Assembly (NCBI GenBank): GCA_044221135.1
Contig: JBGAPT010000044.1
Coordinates: forward strand, 1 to 16,377
Origin: UBA4722 sp044221135
Lineage (GTDB): Bacteria > Pseudomonadota > Gammaproteobacteria > DSM-16500
Direction: 5' to 3'
Length of the DNA: 16,377 bases
In this document: piece after piece, positions 1 to 5,481 of the stretch
How positions within the stretch are numbered: the first letter of the stretch is position 1
Layout: each line of letters begins with the position of its first letter
Translations under genes and position numbers: made by a program
Notes under the pieces: model-generated
What the model saw: the letters and a program-made list of their open reading frames with translations, nothing else
Databases searched by the model: none
What the model was told of the DNA's origin: nothing

Positions 1-1589
1 TGATTTTCACCCAAAGATAACATTTTAGGTGGGTTAGTATTAGTAGAGCTAAGATTGCTTCGATTTACTATTTCTTTTCTTTTCTTCGTAGCACTATTAG
101 TTAAAGATCTATAATGCTCTACTGCTGGAGCAAAGACATATTTGTTATATGCCTCATAAAAAATATAAAGAGGATGGCCTGGAATATTTCTAATGTCATC
201 AATATTTATTTCTTCCATGAAAATACCTTCAATAAAATAGGAAAAAAATTCTGCATGAGCTTCGTAAGGCTTTCTCTTACCAAGTGCCACACCTTCAATA
301 TACTCTTTATAAAAAATAAAAAGAGATCGTGGTATATTATCAGCCCTCCCTATTCTTACTTGATCTTCTACATATTTGTTAAATTTATCAATAATTTCTT
401 TTTGAAAACTTATTACTGCGGGATCACGTCCTACGAAATCAGGCCTTGGAAGATGATAAGGATACGAAGAATAATTGTCATATACATCACATAAAACGAA
501 ATGCATAGATTCATGTAAAAAAGTAGAAAAAAGTTCATCAGAAGTAACGTCCCCTGCTATATAAATTTCTTTACGCTGATAATTTTGCTTACCTACACTT
601 TTACCTTGTAATATTGTCCCAATAGCGGAAATAACAAAATTATCTAGATTTTCACTTTTTCTATCAACTCGTATAAGTAAGCGTTCATCCAATAGCGATG
701 TATTTGTAGATAAAAGTGTCGAACGATGTAATCCTTGAACAGCTAATCCGACCAATTTAAAAATTGGCCATATGTGTTTGTAAGTAGGATTACGTGGTAA
801 TTCTTCGAGTGTCTCTCTTAATTTTATTACTGCATTTTTACTGTCTTTCTCATCTGACTCCCTCTCTGAACTGGTTAGGTCTCGGTTTATGTAAGACAAA
901 GGAAAAATACCCTCAGAAGTAATAATGCTCATTGATGCAGATATTTTATCGGGATGCTGCCTAGAAATAAATTGTTTATAGCGTAAGAGACACACTTGGT
1001 CTTCAGTCTGCTGTTTGTATAAGTTGTCAACTTGTCCAAATTCCCAGGAGAAGGTACTCCCTGTAGGATCAGAAATATTAATACATCTTTTAAGATCAAC
1101 GCCGGAAATTATTATGAGGGCGCTAAGTTGAGGATCTCTAATCTTAAAAGTCCAATATAAGAGAAATGAAAGATTTGTTTTGCTTAAAAAGTTCGGATTT
1201 TCTTTTATTATTTTAATAAAAAGCCTAATAAAATGATTTTTAGAAACAGGGGTGTTTTCATCCAACTTGTCTGTTAATATGCCAATAAATATTTTCTCAG
1301 TCTCCGCTTGGTGAGCTTTACCTGTATCAGCTTTTTTGCCAGCAACATCATGACCAAACTTCCATCCTGATCGAGTAGCACTTGTTTCAAGATTAACTCC
1401 CGAAATTACTATTATATACATGCTAACTTTAGGATTATTAAGTTGAACCGTTAGTCGCAAAAGACGGATAATATCTATTGTGCTCAAAAAACCAGAAGAA
1501 CCAAGAGAATTTAGCATTGCCTTACTAAAATCGTCTATAAATTCCTGTTCTTTGTTTTGTTGTAATAAGGTTTCTAAATGAGAAAACAT
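1..1589 (-). CDS. Putative HExxH zinc metalloprotease with duplicated N-terminal module (partial, C-terminus beyond window)
   Basis: The minus-strand frame is open from ATG at 1589 to the left edge (529 codons, no stop), so the C-terminus is missing. The start is supported by AAAGGATGG about 8 bases upstream. Residues 359-363 read HESMH, a match to the zincin HExxH motif, preceded by the hydrophobic stretch LFSTFL. About 80 residues later EAHAEFF (443-449) could supply the third zinc ligand; this arrangement recalls the anthrax lethal-factor type of gluzincin, but that is only a resemblance. The N-terminal third holds two similar units of about 100 residues (roughly 5-90 and 93-194), each with FLS, a hydrophobic helix, an SGV(N/D)L turn and a WxFG element. 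No signal peptide or membrane helix is evident. Substrate and role are unknown; a secreted effector or a toxin/defence peptidase are both possible. It is the last minus-strand gene and is separated from the transporter gene by a probable terminator. The open frame is near certain, the protease assignment moderate. Confidence 0.75.
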   Translation of the reverse strand, partial: MFSHLETLLQQNKEQEFIDDFSKAMLNSLGSSGFLSTIDIIRLLRLTVQLNNPKVSMYIIVISGVNLETSATRSGWKFGHDVAGKKADTGKAHQAETEKIFIGILTDKLDENTPVSKNHFIRLFIKIIKENPNFLSKTNLSFLLYWTFKIRDPQLSALIIISGVDLKRCINISDPTGSTFSWEFGQVDNLYKQQTEDQVCLLRYKQFISRQHPDKISASMSIITSEGIFPLSYINRDLTSSERESDEKDSKNAVIKLRETLEELPRNPTYKHIWPIFKLVGLAVQGLHRSTLLSTNTSLLDERLLIRVDRKSENLDNFVISAIGTILQGKSVGKQNYQRKEIYIAGDVTSDELFSTFLHESMHFVLCDVYDNYSSYPYHLPRPDFVGRDPAVISFQKEIIDKFNKYVEDQVRIGRADNIPRSLFIFYKEYIEGVALGKRKPYEAHAEFFSYFIEGIFMEEINIDDIRNIPGHPLYIFYEAYNKYVFAPAVEHYRSLTNSATKKRKEIVNRSNLSSTNTNPPKMLSLGEN

Positions 1590-1690
1590 AATTTTCCATC
1601 CTTTGTAGAGTGCGGTTTTTCATATCTTAAAAAAATTGAGGTGCTTGATTTTTATTTGTAAATTGAATAACAATTTTAAGCTATGCAGAT

Positions 1691-1729
1691 AAAAAAGTGA
1701 CTCTATCTTAGCCCTTAAAAATAGAGTTG
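1691..1729 (-). terminator. Probable Rho-independent terminator after the MFS gene
   Basis: Directly after the transporter stop codon (1734-1736), reading leftwards, a 7-bp inverted repeat (ACTCTAT at 1700-1706 paired with ATAGAGT at 1721-1727) is followed within three bases by a run of six T on the minus strand (1691-1696). The loop is long (14 bases) and AT-rich, so the hairpin is modest. Its position suggests that it ends the repressor-transporter transcript. Confidence 0.5.
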
Positions 1730-1733
1730 GCAA

Positions 1734-2930
1734 TCATGTTTGTGCAAGTATGATTTTGCTATCTTGCCTACTTAGCATTTCAAATCCTATAAAAATAAGT
1801 AACCCCATCAGCCCTACACTATTCCAAAGCACGCGGGAACCGGCTGTTATATAAACATACGAAGCAATATTAGGAGTCAGTGCTAATGGCAGCGACATCA
1901 GGGCGCAATTGACTAATCCTTGATATTTTCCTCTCATGTGAGAGGGGGAAATTTGCATCACATGATGATACATGAAAGGAATAGCGATCATTTCACCTAA
2001 AGTAATGAGGGTCATCGATAACGCTGCATAATAAAAGCCATGGTAAAATGGCAAGATAAAATAACCAATAGCAATGATGAATCCTCCCGTACCAATAATT
2101 TGCAATGATTTATAATTTTTTAACCAAGAAGTCATTTGCATTTGAAATACAATGATCAATAATCCATTTAACGCTAGAATGATGCCAATTTTAGCTTCAG
2201 GGAGATGATAATTTTCTTTTAGGTATAGCGGATATATATTATTTATCAGGAAAACACACATCCCAATTAATAATACTAATCCTAATAAAATCAAAAAAGG
2301 TTTATTGACCCAAGGCGATAACTGATTTTGGCTAGCGGAGGATTTGGTTATCTGGGTTGTTACTGCGGTTTTATTTCGAAAAAACGACCAGAATACGATA
2401 GCGGCGATAATACTGGCTGATCCATCTGCAATAAATAACCAAGAATAATTAGCGGTTATTAATAAGCCGCCCAATGAAGAACCTAAACAGAAACCAAGAT
2501 TAACGGCTTGATAATTTAAAGCATAAGTGCGAGCCCTTATTTCAGGTGTACTGAAATGAGTGATATTGGCATTGGTAGCAGGACGGATGCTTGCGACAAG
2601 TAAGCCAATAAAAAATAGCGCGCTCATTATAGCAACACTGGTATAGAGTGCTTGGAGAAAAAGATAGAGTACCCCTGTTGCTAATAGACTTACTGTTTGT
2701 ACTTTAAAATAGCCGATACGATCAGCAAACACACCGCCAAGATAAGAGCCTGCGATTTCTCCTAAGCCGTAAAAACCTAAAATTTTTCCTGTGGCAAGAA
2801 TGTTAAAGCCTAATTTTTGTGTGAGGTATAAAGATAAAAATATGATAACCATACTACCAGTTCTGCTGATTAAAGTGACGGTTGCAAGTAGCCAGATAGC
2901 TATTGGAATATTTGAGTAGGGGTTTTTCAT
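1734..2930 (-). CDS. MFS transporter (DHA1-like, drug or metabolite efflux)
   Basis: This is a 398-residue, very hydrophobic protein with about twelve predicted membrane helices and a central hydrophilic loop (about residues 190-205), the usual length and layout of a major facilitator superfamily permease. The loop after helix 2 contains GGVFADRIG (about 65-73), matching MFS motif A (GxxxDRxGR) and placing it among proton-coupled transporters. The substrate cannot be read from the sequence. The start at 2930 is preferred because AAGGAAAG lies a suitable distance upstream. An upstream ATG at 3020 in the same frame would add 30 polar residues and overlap the repressor gene. It begins 22 bp after the XRE regulator gene ends, so the two are probably one transcript controlled by the operator at 3437-3452. 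It is plausibly resistance or metabolic cargo of the element. Confidence 0.85.
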   Translation of the reverse strand: MKNPYSNIPIAIWLLATVTLISRTGSMVIIFLSLYLTQKLGFNILATGKILGFYGLGEIAGSYLGGVFADRIGYFKVQTVSLLATGVLYLFLQALYTSVAIMSALFFIGLLVASIRPATNANITHFSTPEIRARTYALNYQAVNLGFCLGSSLGGLLITANYSWLFIADGSASIIAAIVFWSFFRNKTAVTTQITKSSASQNQLSPWVNKPFLILLGLVLLIGMCVFLINNIYPLYLKENYHLPEAKIGIILALNGLLIIVFQMQMTSWLKNYKSLQIIGTGGFIIAIGYFILPFYHGFYYAALSMTLITLGEMIAIPFMYHHVMQISPSHMRGKYQGLVNCALMSLPLALTPNIASYVYITAGSRVLWNSVGLMGLLIFIGFEMLSRQDSKIILAQT

Positions 2931-2952
2931 CCCGTCTTTCCTTGTGATTTCG

Positions 2953-3396
2953 TTAGCGTTTTTTTGAAGATCGAGCGGAAATTGCTTGGTTATTGTACGT
3001 TTCAGCAGTTTCTTCTGCAATAGATTGAATAGCCTTAGGCGATAGCTTAACTGTGTGAGTTTTTATGACTTGGGTCAATATCTTGGCAAGGTCTTTCTCA
3101 TTGATAGAGCCAGCTCGTCTTAAATGAACAAATTCTTCTGATAAAATTTCTTTTTTAAGAGATGTTATTGTCTTAAAGGGTTGGCCTTTCCCTGTTTCTA
3201 GCCATTTGAAATCCACATCAAACACGTTGGCATAAAATTTTAAATTTTCTTCATCCGGCGTACGAGCGCCTGATTCATGTTGAGAGTAAGTGGAAGCAGG
3301 CACTTTATGCTTCTTTAAAAAAGCTTTAGCTGTTTTAAATCCTGCGGCTTTGCGGGCAGCACGTAATCGTGCACCTAGACGGATCAGTGTTGTCAT
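2953..3396 (-). CDS. XRE/CI-type helix-turn-helix transcriptional repressor
   Basis: This is a 147-residue protein. The N-terminal 75 residues form an XRE-like helix-turn-helix domain: an RLGARLRAAR helix, then KTAKAFLKKHKV, the recognition-helix region STYSQHESGART, and the terminal WLETGKG typical of phage-repressor-like regulators. The C-terminal half is charged, probably helical, and not recognised. The start at 3396 has AAGGAAAA upstream and an 87-residue-per-side layout typical of the family is not required; an earlier in-frame ATG at 3453 would lie inside the operator and upstream of the promoter -10 box, so it is rejected. The gene is divergent from the csrA-trb operon, with a matched 16-bp palindrome in each promoter region. 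It is therefore the obvious candidate for an autoregulated repressor of the conjugation operon, similar in role to phage-repressor-like genes of other Legionella ICEs. The function is inferred from fold and context. Confidence 0.8.
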   Translation of the reverse strand: MTTLIRLGARLRAARKAAGFKTAKAFLKKHKVPASTYSQHESGARTPDEENLKFYANVFDVDFKWLETGKGQPFKTITSLKKEILSEEFVHLRRAGSINEKDLAKILTQVIKTHTVKLSPKAIQSIAEETAETYNNQAISARSSKKR

Positions 3397-3430
3397 CGAT
3401 TTTTCCTTAATGAAACTTTTAACTTTAATG

Positions 3431-3459
3431 AGTATACGAGAATAATTTCTCATTGTCTA
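3431..3459 (-). promoter_or_regulatory. Sigma-70-type promoter of the XRE repressor-MFS transcript
   Basis: On the minus strand TAGACA (3459-3454) is followed after exactly 17 bases by TATACT (3436-3431), each one mismatch from the consensus -35 (TTGACA) and -10 (TATAAT) boxes. The repressor ATG lies about 35 bases further left at 3396. The spacer is almost entirely filled by a palindromic operator, so a bound repressor would block RNA polymerase. Confidence 0.75.
3437..3452. promoter_or_regulatory. Operator 1: 16-bp palindrome in the repressor promoter
   Basis: The minus strand reads TGAGAAATTATTCTCG, an inverted repeat that matches operator 2 (TGAGAATTTATTCTCA) at 14 of 16 positions. It sits exactly between the -35 and -10 boxes of the minus-strand promoter. 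The likely ligand is the adjacent XRE protein, giving negative autoregulation; that is inferred from position and duplication. Confidence 0.7.
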
Positions 3460-3535
3460 CGGTTGTGTATGGATTAATGTGATTGTTCATAGGATAAGAT
3501 TATTTTTATCAATAAAAAATATTTTTTAAAAAGAG

Positions 3536-3562
3536 TTGACAGACTGATTTTTATATGAGAAT
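3536..3562 (+). promoter_or_regulatory. Probable promoter of the csrA-trb operon
   Basis: A perfect -35 box TTGACA lies at 3536-3541. The best -10 candidate is GAGAAT at 3557-3562 with a short 15-base spacer; no good TATAAT lies at 17 bases. The weak -10 falls inside operator 2, so the promoter appears built to be repressible, or may need an activator. The csrA start codon is about 75 bases downstream. Confidence 0.55.
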
Positions 3563-3571
3563 TTATTCTCA
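3556..3571. promoter_or_regulatory. Operator 2: perfect 16-bp palindrome in front of csrA-trb
   Basis: TGAGAATTTATTCTCA is a perfect inverted repeat with 7-bp arms and a 2-bp centre. It overlaps the -10 region of the rightward promoter. A 14/16 copy lies in the divergent repressor promoter 119 bp to the left. This is the most likely point at which the XRE protein shuts off the transfer operon. Confidence 0.7.
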
Positions 3572-3635
3572 CAAGGATAGGCAGACGAATAGACTGCCAA
3601 GGAGGATACTATCAGTGCAATAAGAAGGAATTTTT
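3571..3635 (+). promoter_or_regulatory. csrA 5' leader with GGA motifs and hairpin (candidate CsrA autoregulation site)
   Basis: The leader has AAGGA-type motifs at about 3573-3577, AAGGAGGA at 3599-3606, and AGAAGGA at about 3623-3629, the last being the csrA Shine-Dalgarno. A 5-bp stem (GGCAG 3580-3584 with CTGCC 3594-3598) stands just before AAGGAGGA. CsrA-family proteins bind GGA motifs in mRNA leaders and block ribosome access. The strong AAGGAGGA is too far from the csrA ATG to serve it and precedes only a two-codon reading frame, so a CsrA site is a reasonable reading. Binding is inferred. Confidence 0.45.
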
Positions 3636-3869
3636 ATGTTATTACTACGTCGTCGCTCAGGGCAATCTATTATTATCGGTACACGTGAAAAAATCATCGT
3701 CAAAGTGATCAGGGAAGAGAATGGTATTATTACACTCGGCATTGAAGCACCTAAATCAACACCAGTGGATCGTGAAGAAGTTTATAAAAAGCGAGAATTA
3801 GATCGAGAGCTCGTTGCTTTGTTTGAAGAGGAGAGAACAGAGAGAGGGCATCATCATGTTAGCCTGTGA
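3636..3869 (+). CDS. csrA: CsrA-family RNA-binding regulator (ICE-type paralogue)
   Basis: This 77-residue protein matches CsrA/RsmA over its first 55 residues: start MLLLRRRSGQ (R6 and R7 at the RNA-contact positions), IIIG, and the second contact segment EAPKSTPVDREEVY with R46 equivalent to E. coli R44. The C-terminal tail, about 20 residues longer than in E. coli CsrA, is charged and ends in a His-rich patch. CsrA binds GGA motifs in mRNA and alters translation or stability. It is the first gene of the transfer operon, like lvrC and csrT in Legionella ICEs, and likely controls element gene expression and possibly host traits. The start has AAGGA about seven bases upstream. Its last 14 bases overlap trbB, implying translational coupling. 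It is a paralogue rather than the housekeeping csrA, judging by context and divergence. Confidence 0.93.
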   Translation: MLLLRRRSGQSIIIGTREKIIVKVIREENGIITLGIEAPKSTPVDREEVYKKRELDRELVALFEEERTERGHHHVSL

Positions 3870-4848
3870 TCAAGAAAAATCCTCGCGCTTACAACAAAAG
3901 CTTTGGCGCGAATTAGGGAATTCTCTCATTGAATGGCTGGCCTGTGATACTGTTGTAGAGGTGATGCTGAATCCGGATGGCAGATTATGGGTGCATGATC
4001 AAAAATCCGGGTTAACTTATCGTGAAACGATGTCTGCAATACAAGCGATGAATTTAATTGGAACCATTGCAAGTTTAAATGGCACGACGGTCAATGAATT
4101 TTCGCCTATTTTAGAATGTGAGATACCTTACCTAAAGCATCGTTTTGAAGCAATTGTGCCGCCCGTTGTAACGGCACCTGTTTTTTCTATTCGCAAACGT
4201 GCCTTACGGATATTAACACTCAATGATTATATTGACCAAGGCGTCTTAACCGAGCATCAAGCCGCCAGATTACGTTATGCGGTAGCTGAACGCAAAACGA
4301 TTTTAATCGTAGGTGGTCCTGGCACAGGTAAGACGACATTTGCGAATGCTTTGTTGGATGAGATCACCCAGCAAAATCATCAAAGTGAGCGTATTCTTAT
4401 TTTAGAAGATACACCCGAGCTTCAAAGCAATGTACCCAATACTGTTTTTCTAAGAACAACGCAGCATGTTAATTTTCAACAATTGCTGCGTGCCAGTTTA
4501 AGGTTGCGCCCCGATCGTATTTGCATGGGCGAATGTCGTGGTGCTGAAATGCTGACCCTTCTTAAATGTTGGAACACCGGCACGCCGGGTGGGATTGCTA
4601 CTTTACATGCTAATTCTGCTAAAGCCGCTTTAATTCGCGTGCAAGAGATGGTGGCAGAATCAGGAAGCATGGCGCAACCTCAATTGATTGCAGAGGCAAT
4701 CAATATCATCGTTTCATTGTCATTTACCCCCCTCCGGGGGCGAAAAGTTAGTGACATTTTAGAGTTAACAGGACATCACAATCAGGACTTCCAGTTGCAA
4801 TCGTATGTTTTACGGAGTCCATCATGTCAATATATATCGCCCAATTAA
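3856..4848 (+). CDS. trbB: TrbB, VirB11-family conjugation ATPase
   Basis: This 330-residue hexameric traffic ATPase works at the cytoplasmic face of the type IV secretion channel, powering pilus assembly and DNA transfer. The Walker A loop GGPGTGKTT is at residues 153-161. It is followed by an Asp-box segment ILEDTPE, the Walker B-like region CMGECRGAE (E226, R228) and the His-box GIATLHANSA (H251). The N-terminal domain contains EVMLNPDGRLWV, typical of TrbB. The start at 3856 is chosen over an in-frame ATG at 3814 because it keeps the csrA overlap to 14 bp and has GAGAGGG upstream. The gene ends 25 bp inside trbC. Having trbB first, followed by trbC-D-E, is the P-type (IncP/Tn4371-like) order rather than the VirB order, in which virB11 is last. 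Confidence 0.95.
   Translation: MLACDQEKSSRLQQKLWRELGNSLIEWLACDTVVEVMLNPDGRLWVHDQKSGLTYRETMSAIQAMNLIGTIASLNGTTVNEFSPILECEIPYLKHRFEAIVPPVVTAPVFSIRKRALRILTLNDYIDQGVLTEHQAARLRYAVAERKTILIVGGPGTGKTTFANALLDEITQQNHQSERILILEDTPELQSNVPNTVFLRTTQHVNFQQLLRASLRLRPDRICMGECRGAEMLTLLKCWNTGTPGGIATLHANSAKAALIRVQEMVAESGSMAQPQLIAEAINIIVSLSFTPLRGRKVSDILELTGHHNQDFQLQSYVLRSPSCQYISPN
4727..4740 (+). other. GC-only hairpin within the 3' end of trbB
   Basis: A run of six C is followed by TCC and five G, able to form a tight 5-bp GC stem. It lies about 85 bases before the trbC start in an otherwise much less GC-rich gene, and includes the uncommon codons CGG and GGG. No T run follows, so it is not a standard terminator. 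It may only slow ribosomes or protect an mRNA end. Confidence 0.3.
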
Positions 4849-5150
4849 AAAATAGTTTTACGTATTTTATTGTAGTCGGATTAGTTGCTCTTACTTCTTC
4901 GCCTGTGTTAGCGAGCTCTTTTGAATCGTTGCCATGGGACACACCTGGGCAACGCATTGAAAATTGGCTAACCGGTTCAGTCGCTAAAATTGTGGCTATT
5001 GTTTTGATTGCTCTTTCAGGGATTATGTTTGCCAATGGTGAGCATGGCAGTGCTTTTCGTCGAATGATGGGCGTTGTGTTTGGGATTTCGATTGCGGTCG
5101 GCGCAGTCAGTATTTATGCCTCCTTGGGTTTTTCAGGCGCCGAGGTGTGA
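4824..5150 (+). CDS. trbC: TrbC, VirB2-family major pilin precursor
   Basis: This small 108-residue membrane protein is the pilin subunit of the conjugative pilus. It has an N-terminal signal peptide with probable cleavage after VLA (residue 30). Then come SLPWDTPGQRIENWLTG, closely matching the TrbC segment that precedes the first helix, two hydrophobic segments (about 52-68 and 80-100), and the polar loop GEHGSAFRR between them. Mature length fits the family. TrbC pilins of IncP are cyclised by a TraF peptidase; no such peptidase gene is in this window. The start has ACGGAG about eight bases upstream and lies inside trbB (25-bp overlap). Confidence 0.9.
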   Translation: MSIYIAQLKNSFTYFIVVGLVALTSSPVLASSFESLPWDTPGQRIENWLTGSVAKIVAIVLIALSGIMFANGEHGSAFRRMMGVVFGISIAVGAVSIYASLGFSGAEV

Positions 5151-5151
5151 C

Positions 5152-5481
5152 ATGCAGCCACTCAGACGATTAACTATCCATCGCTCATTAGTGCGGCCTT
5201 TGTTACTGGCAGGTGGTGAACGTAAGCTCGTGATGTTGAATTATGTATTCATTGCTGTTCTATTGTTGGGAGCAGGTTTAAATACACTCACCATTATCAC
5301 CGCAATCGTATTGGCTACAGCAGGACATACTGCTTTGATGAAGTTAGCCACCTATGATCCTCAATTTCTACGTGTGTATCTACGTTATCGCTATTATGCA
5401 CTTTATTATTCAGCACAAAGCAGTCTTTACAACAAACACCATCCGGTACGACCTGCTGTTGTAAAAGGGGTACGCTCATGA
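5152..5481 (+). CDS. trbD: TrbD, VirB3-family inner-membrane T4SS protein
   Basis: The 109-residue protein opens with LRRLTIHRSLVRPLLLAGGER, the characteristic TrbD start, followed by a paired hydrophobic segment (about 27-65) and LATYDPQFLRVYLRYRYY, also conserved in the family. VirB3/TrbD proteins work with the VirB4/TrbE ATPase at the base of the channel. The start at 5152 has GAGGTG five bases upstream and follows the trbC stop by one base. An in-frame ATG at 5074 inside trbC is rejected. The stop overlaps the trbE start as ATGA. Confidence 0.92.
   Translation: MQPLRRLTIHRSLVRPLLLAGGERKLVMLNYVFIAVLLLGAGLNTLTIITAIVLATAGHTALMKLATYDPQFLRVYLRYRYYALYYSAQSSLYNKHHPVRPAVVKGVRS

Noticed and set aside
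114..494. A 126-codon plus-strand reading frame near the left edge
   Set aside because: It lies antisense inside the long minus-strand frame with the HExxH motif, has no ribosome site and gives a low-complexity, implausible protein.
2931..3020. Earlier in-frame ATG for the MFS gene
   Set aside because: It overlaps the repressor gene, lacks a good ribosome site and adds a polar extension unusual for MFS proteins; 2930 has AAGGAAAG upstream.
3397..3453. Earlier in-frame ATG for the XRE repressor at 3453
   Set aside because: It lies in the -35/-10 spacer of the promoter and would precede the likely transcript start.
3599..3622. AAGGAGGA followed by GTG CAA TAA as a leader peptide
   Set aside because: Two codons are too few for a meaningful leader peptide; the GGA motifs are better explained as RNA-binding sites.
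4727..4745. Rho-independent terminator inside trbB
   Set aside because: The GC hairpin is followed by a purine-rich stretch and not by a T run, and it is inside a coding frame.
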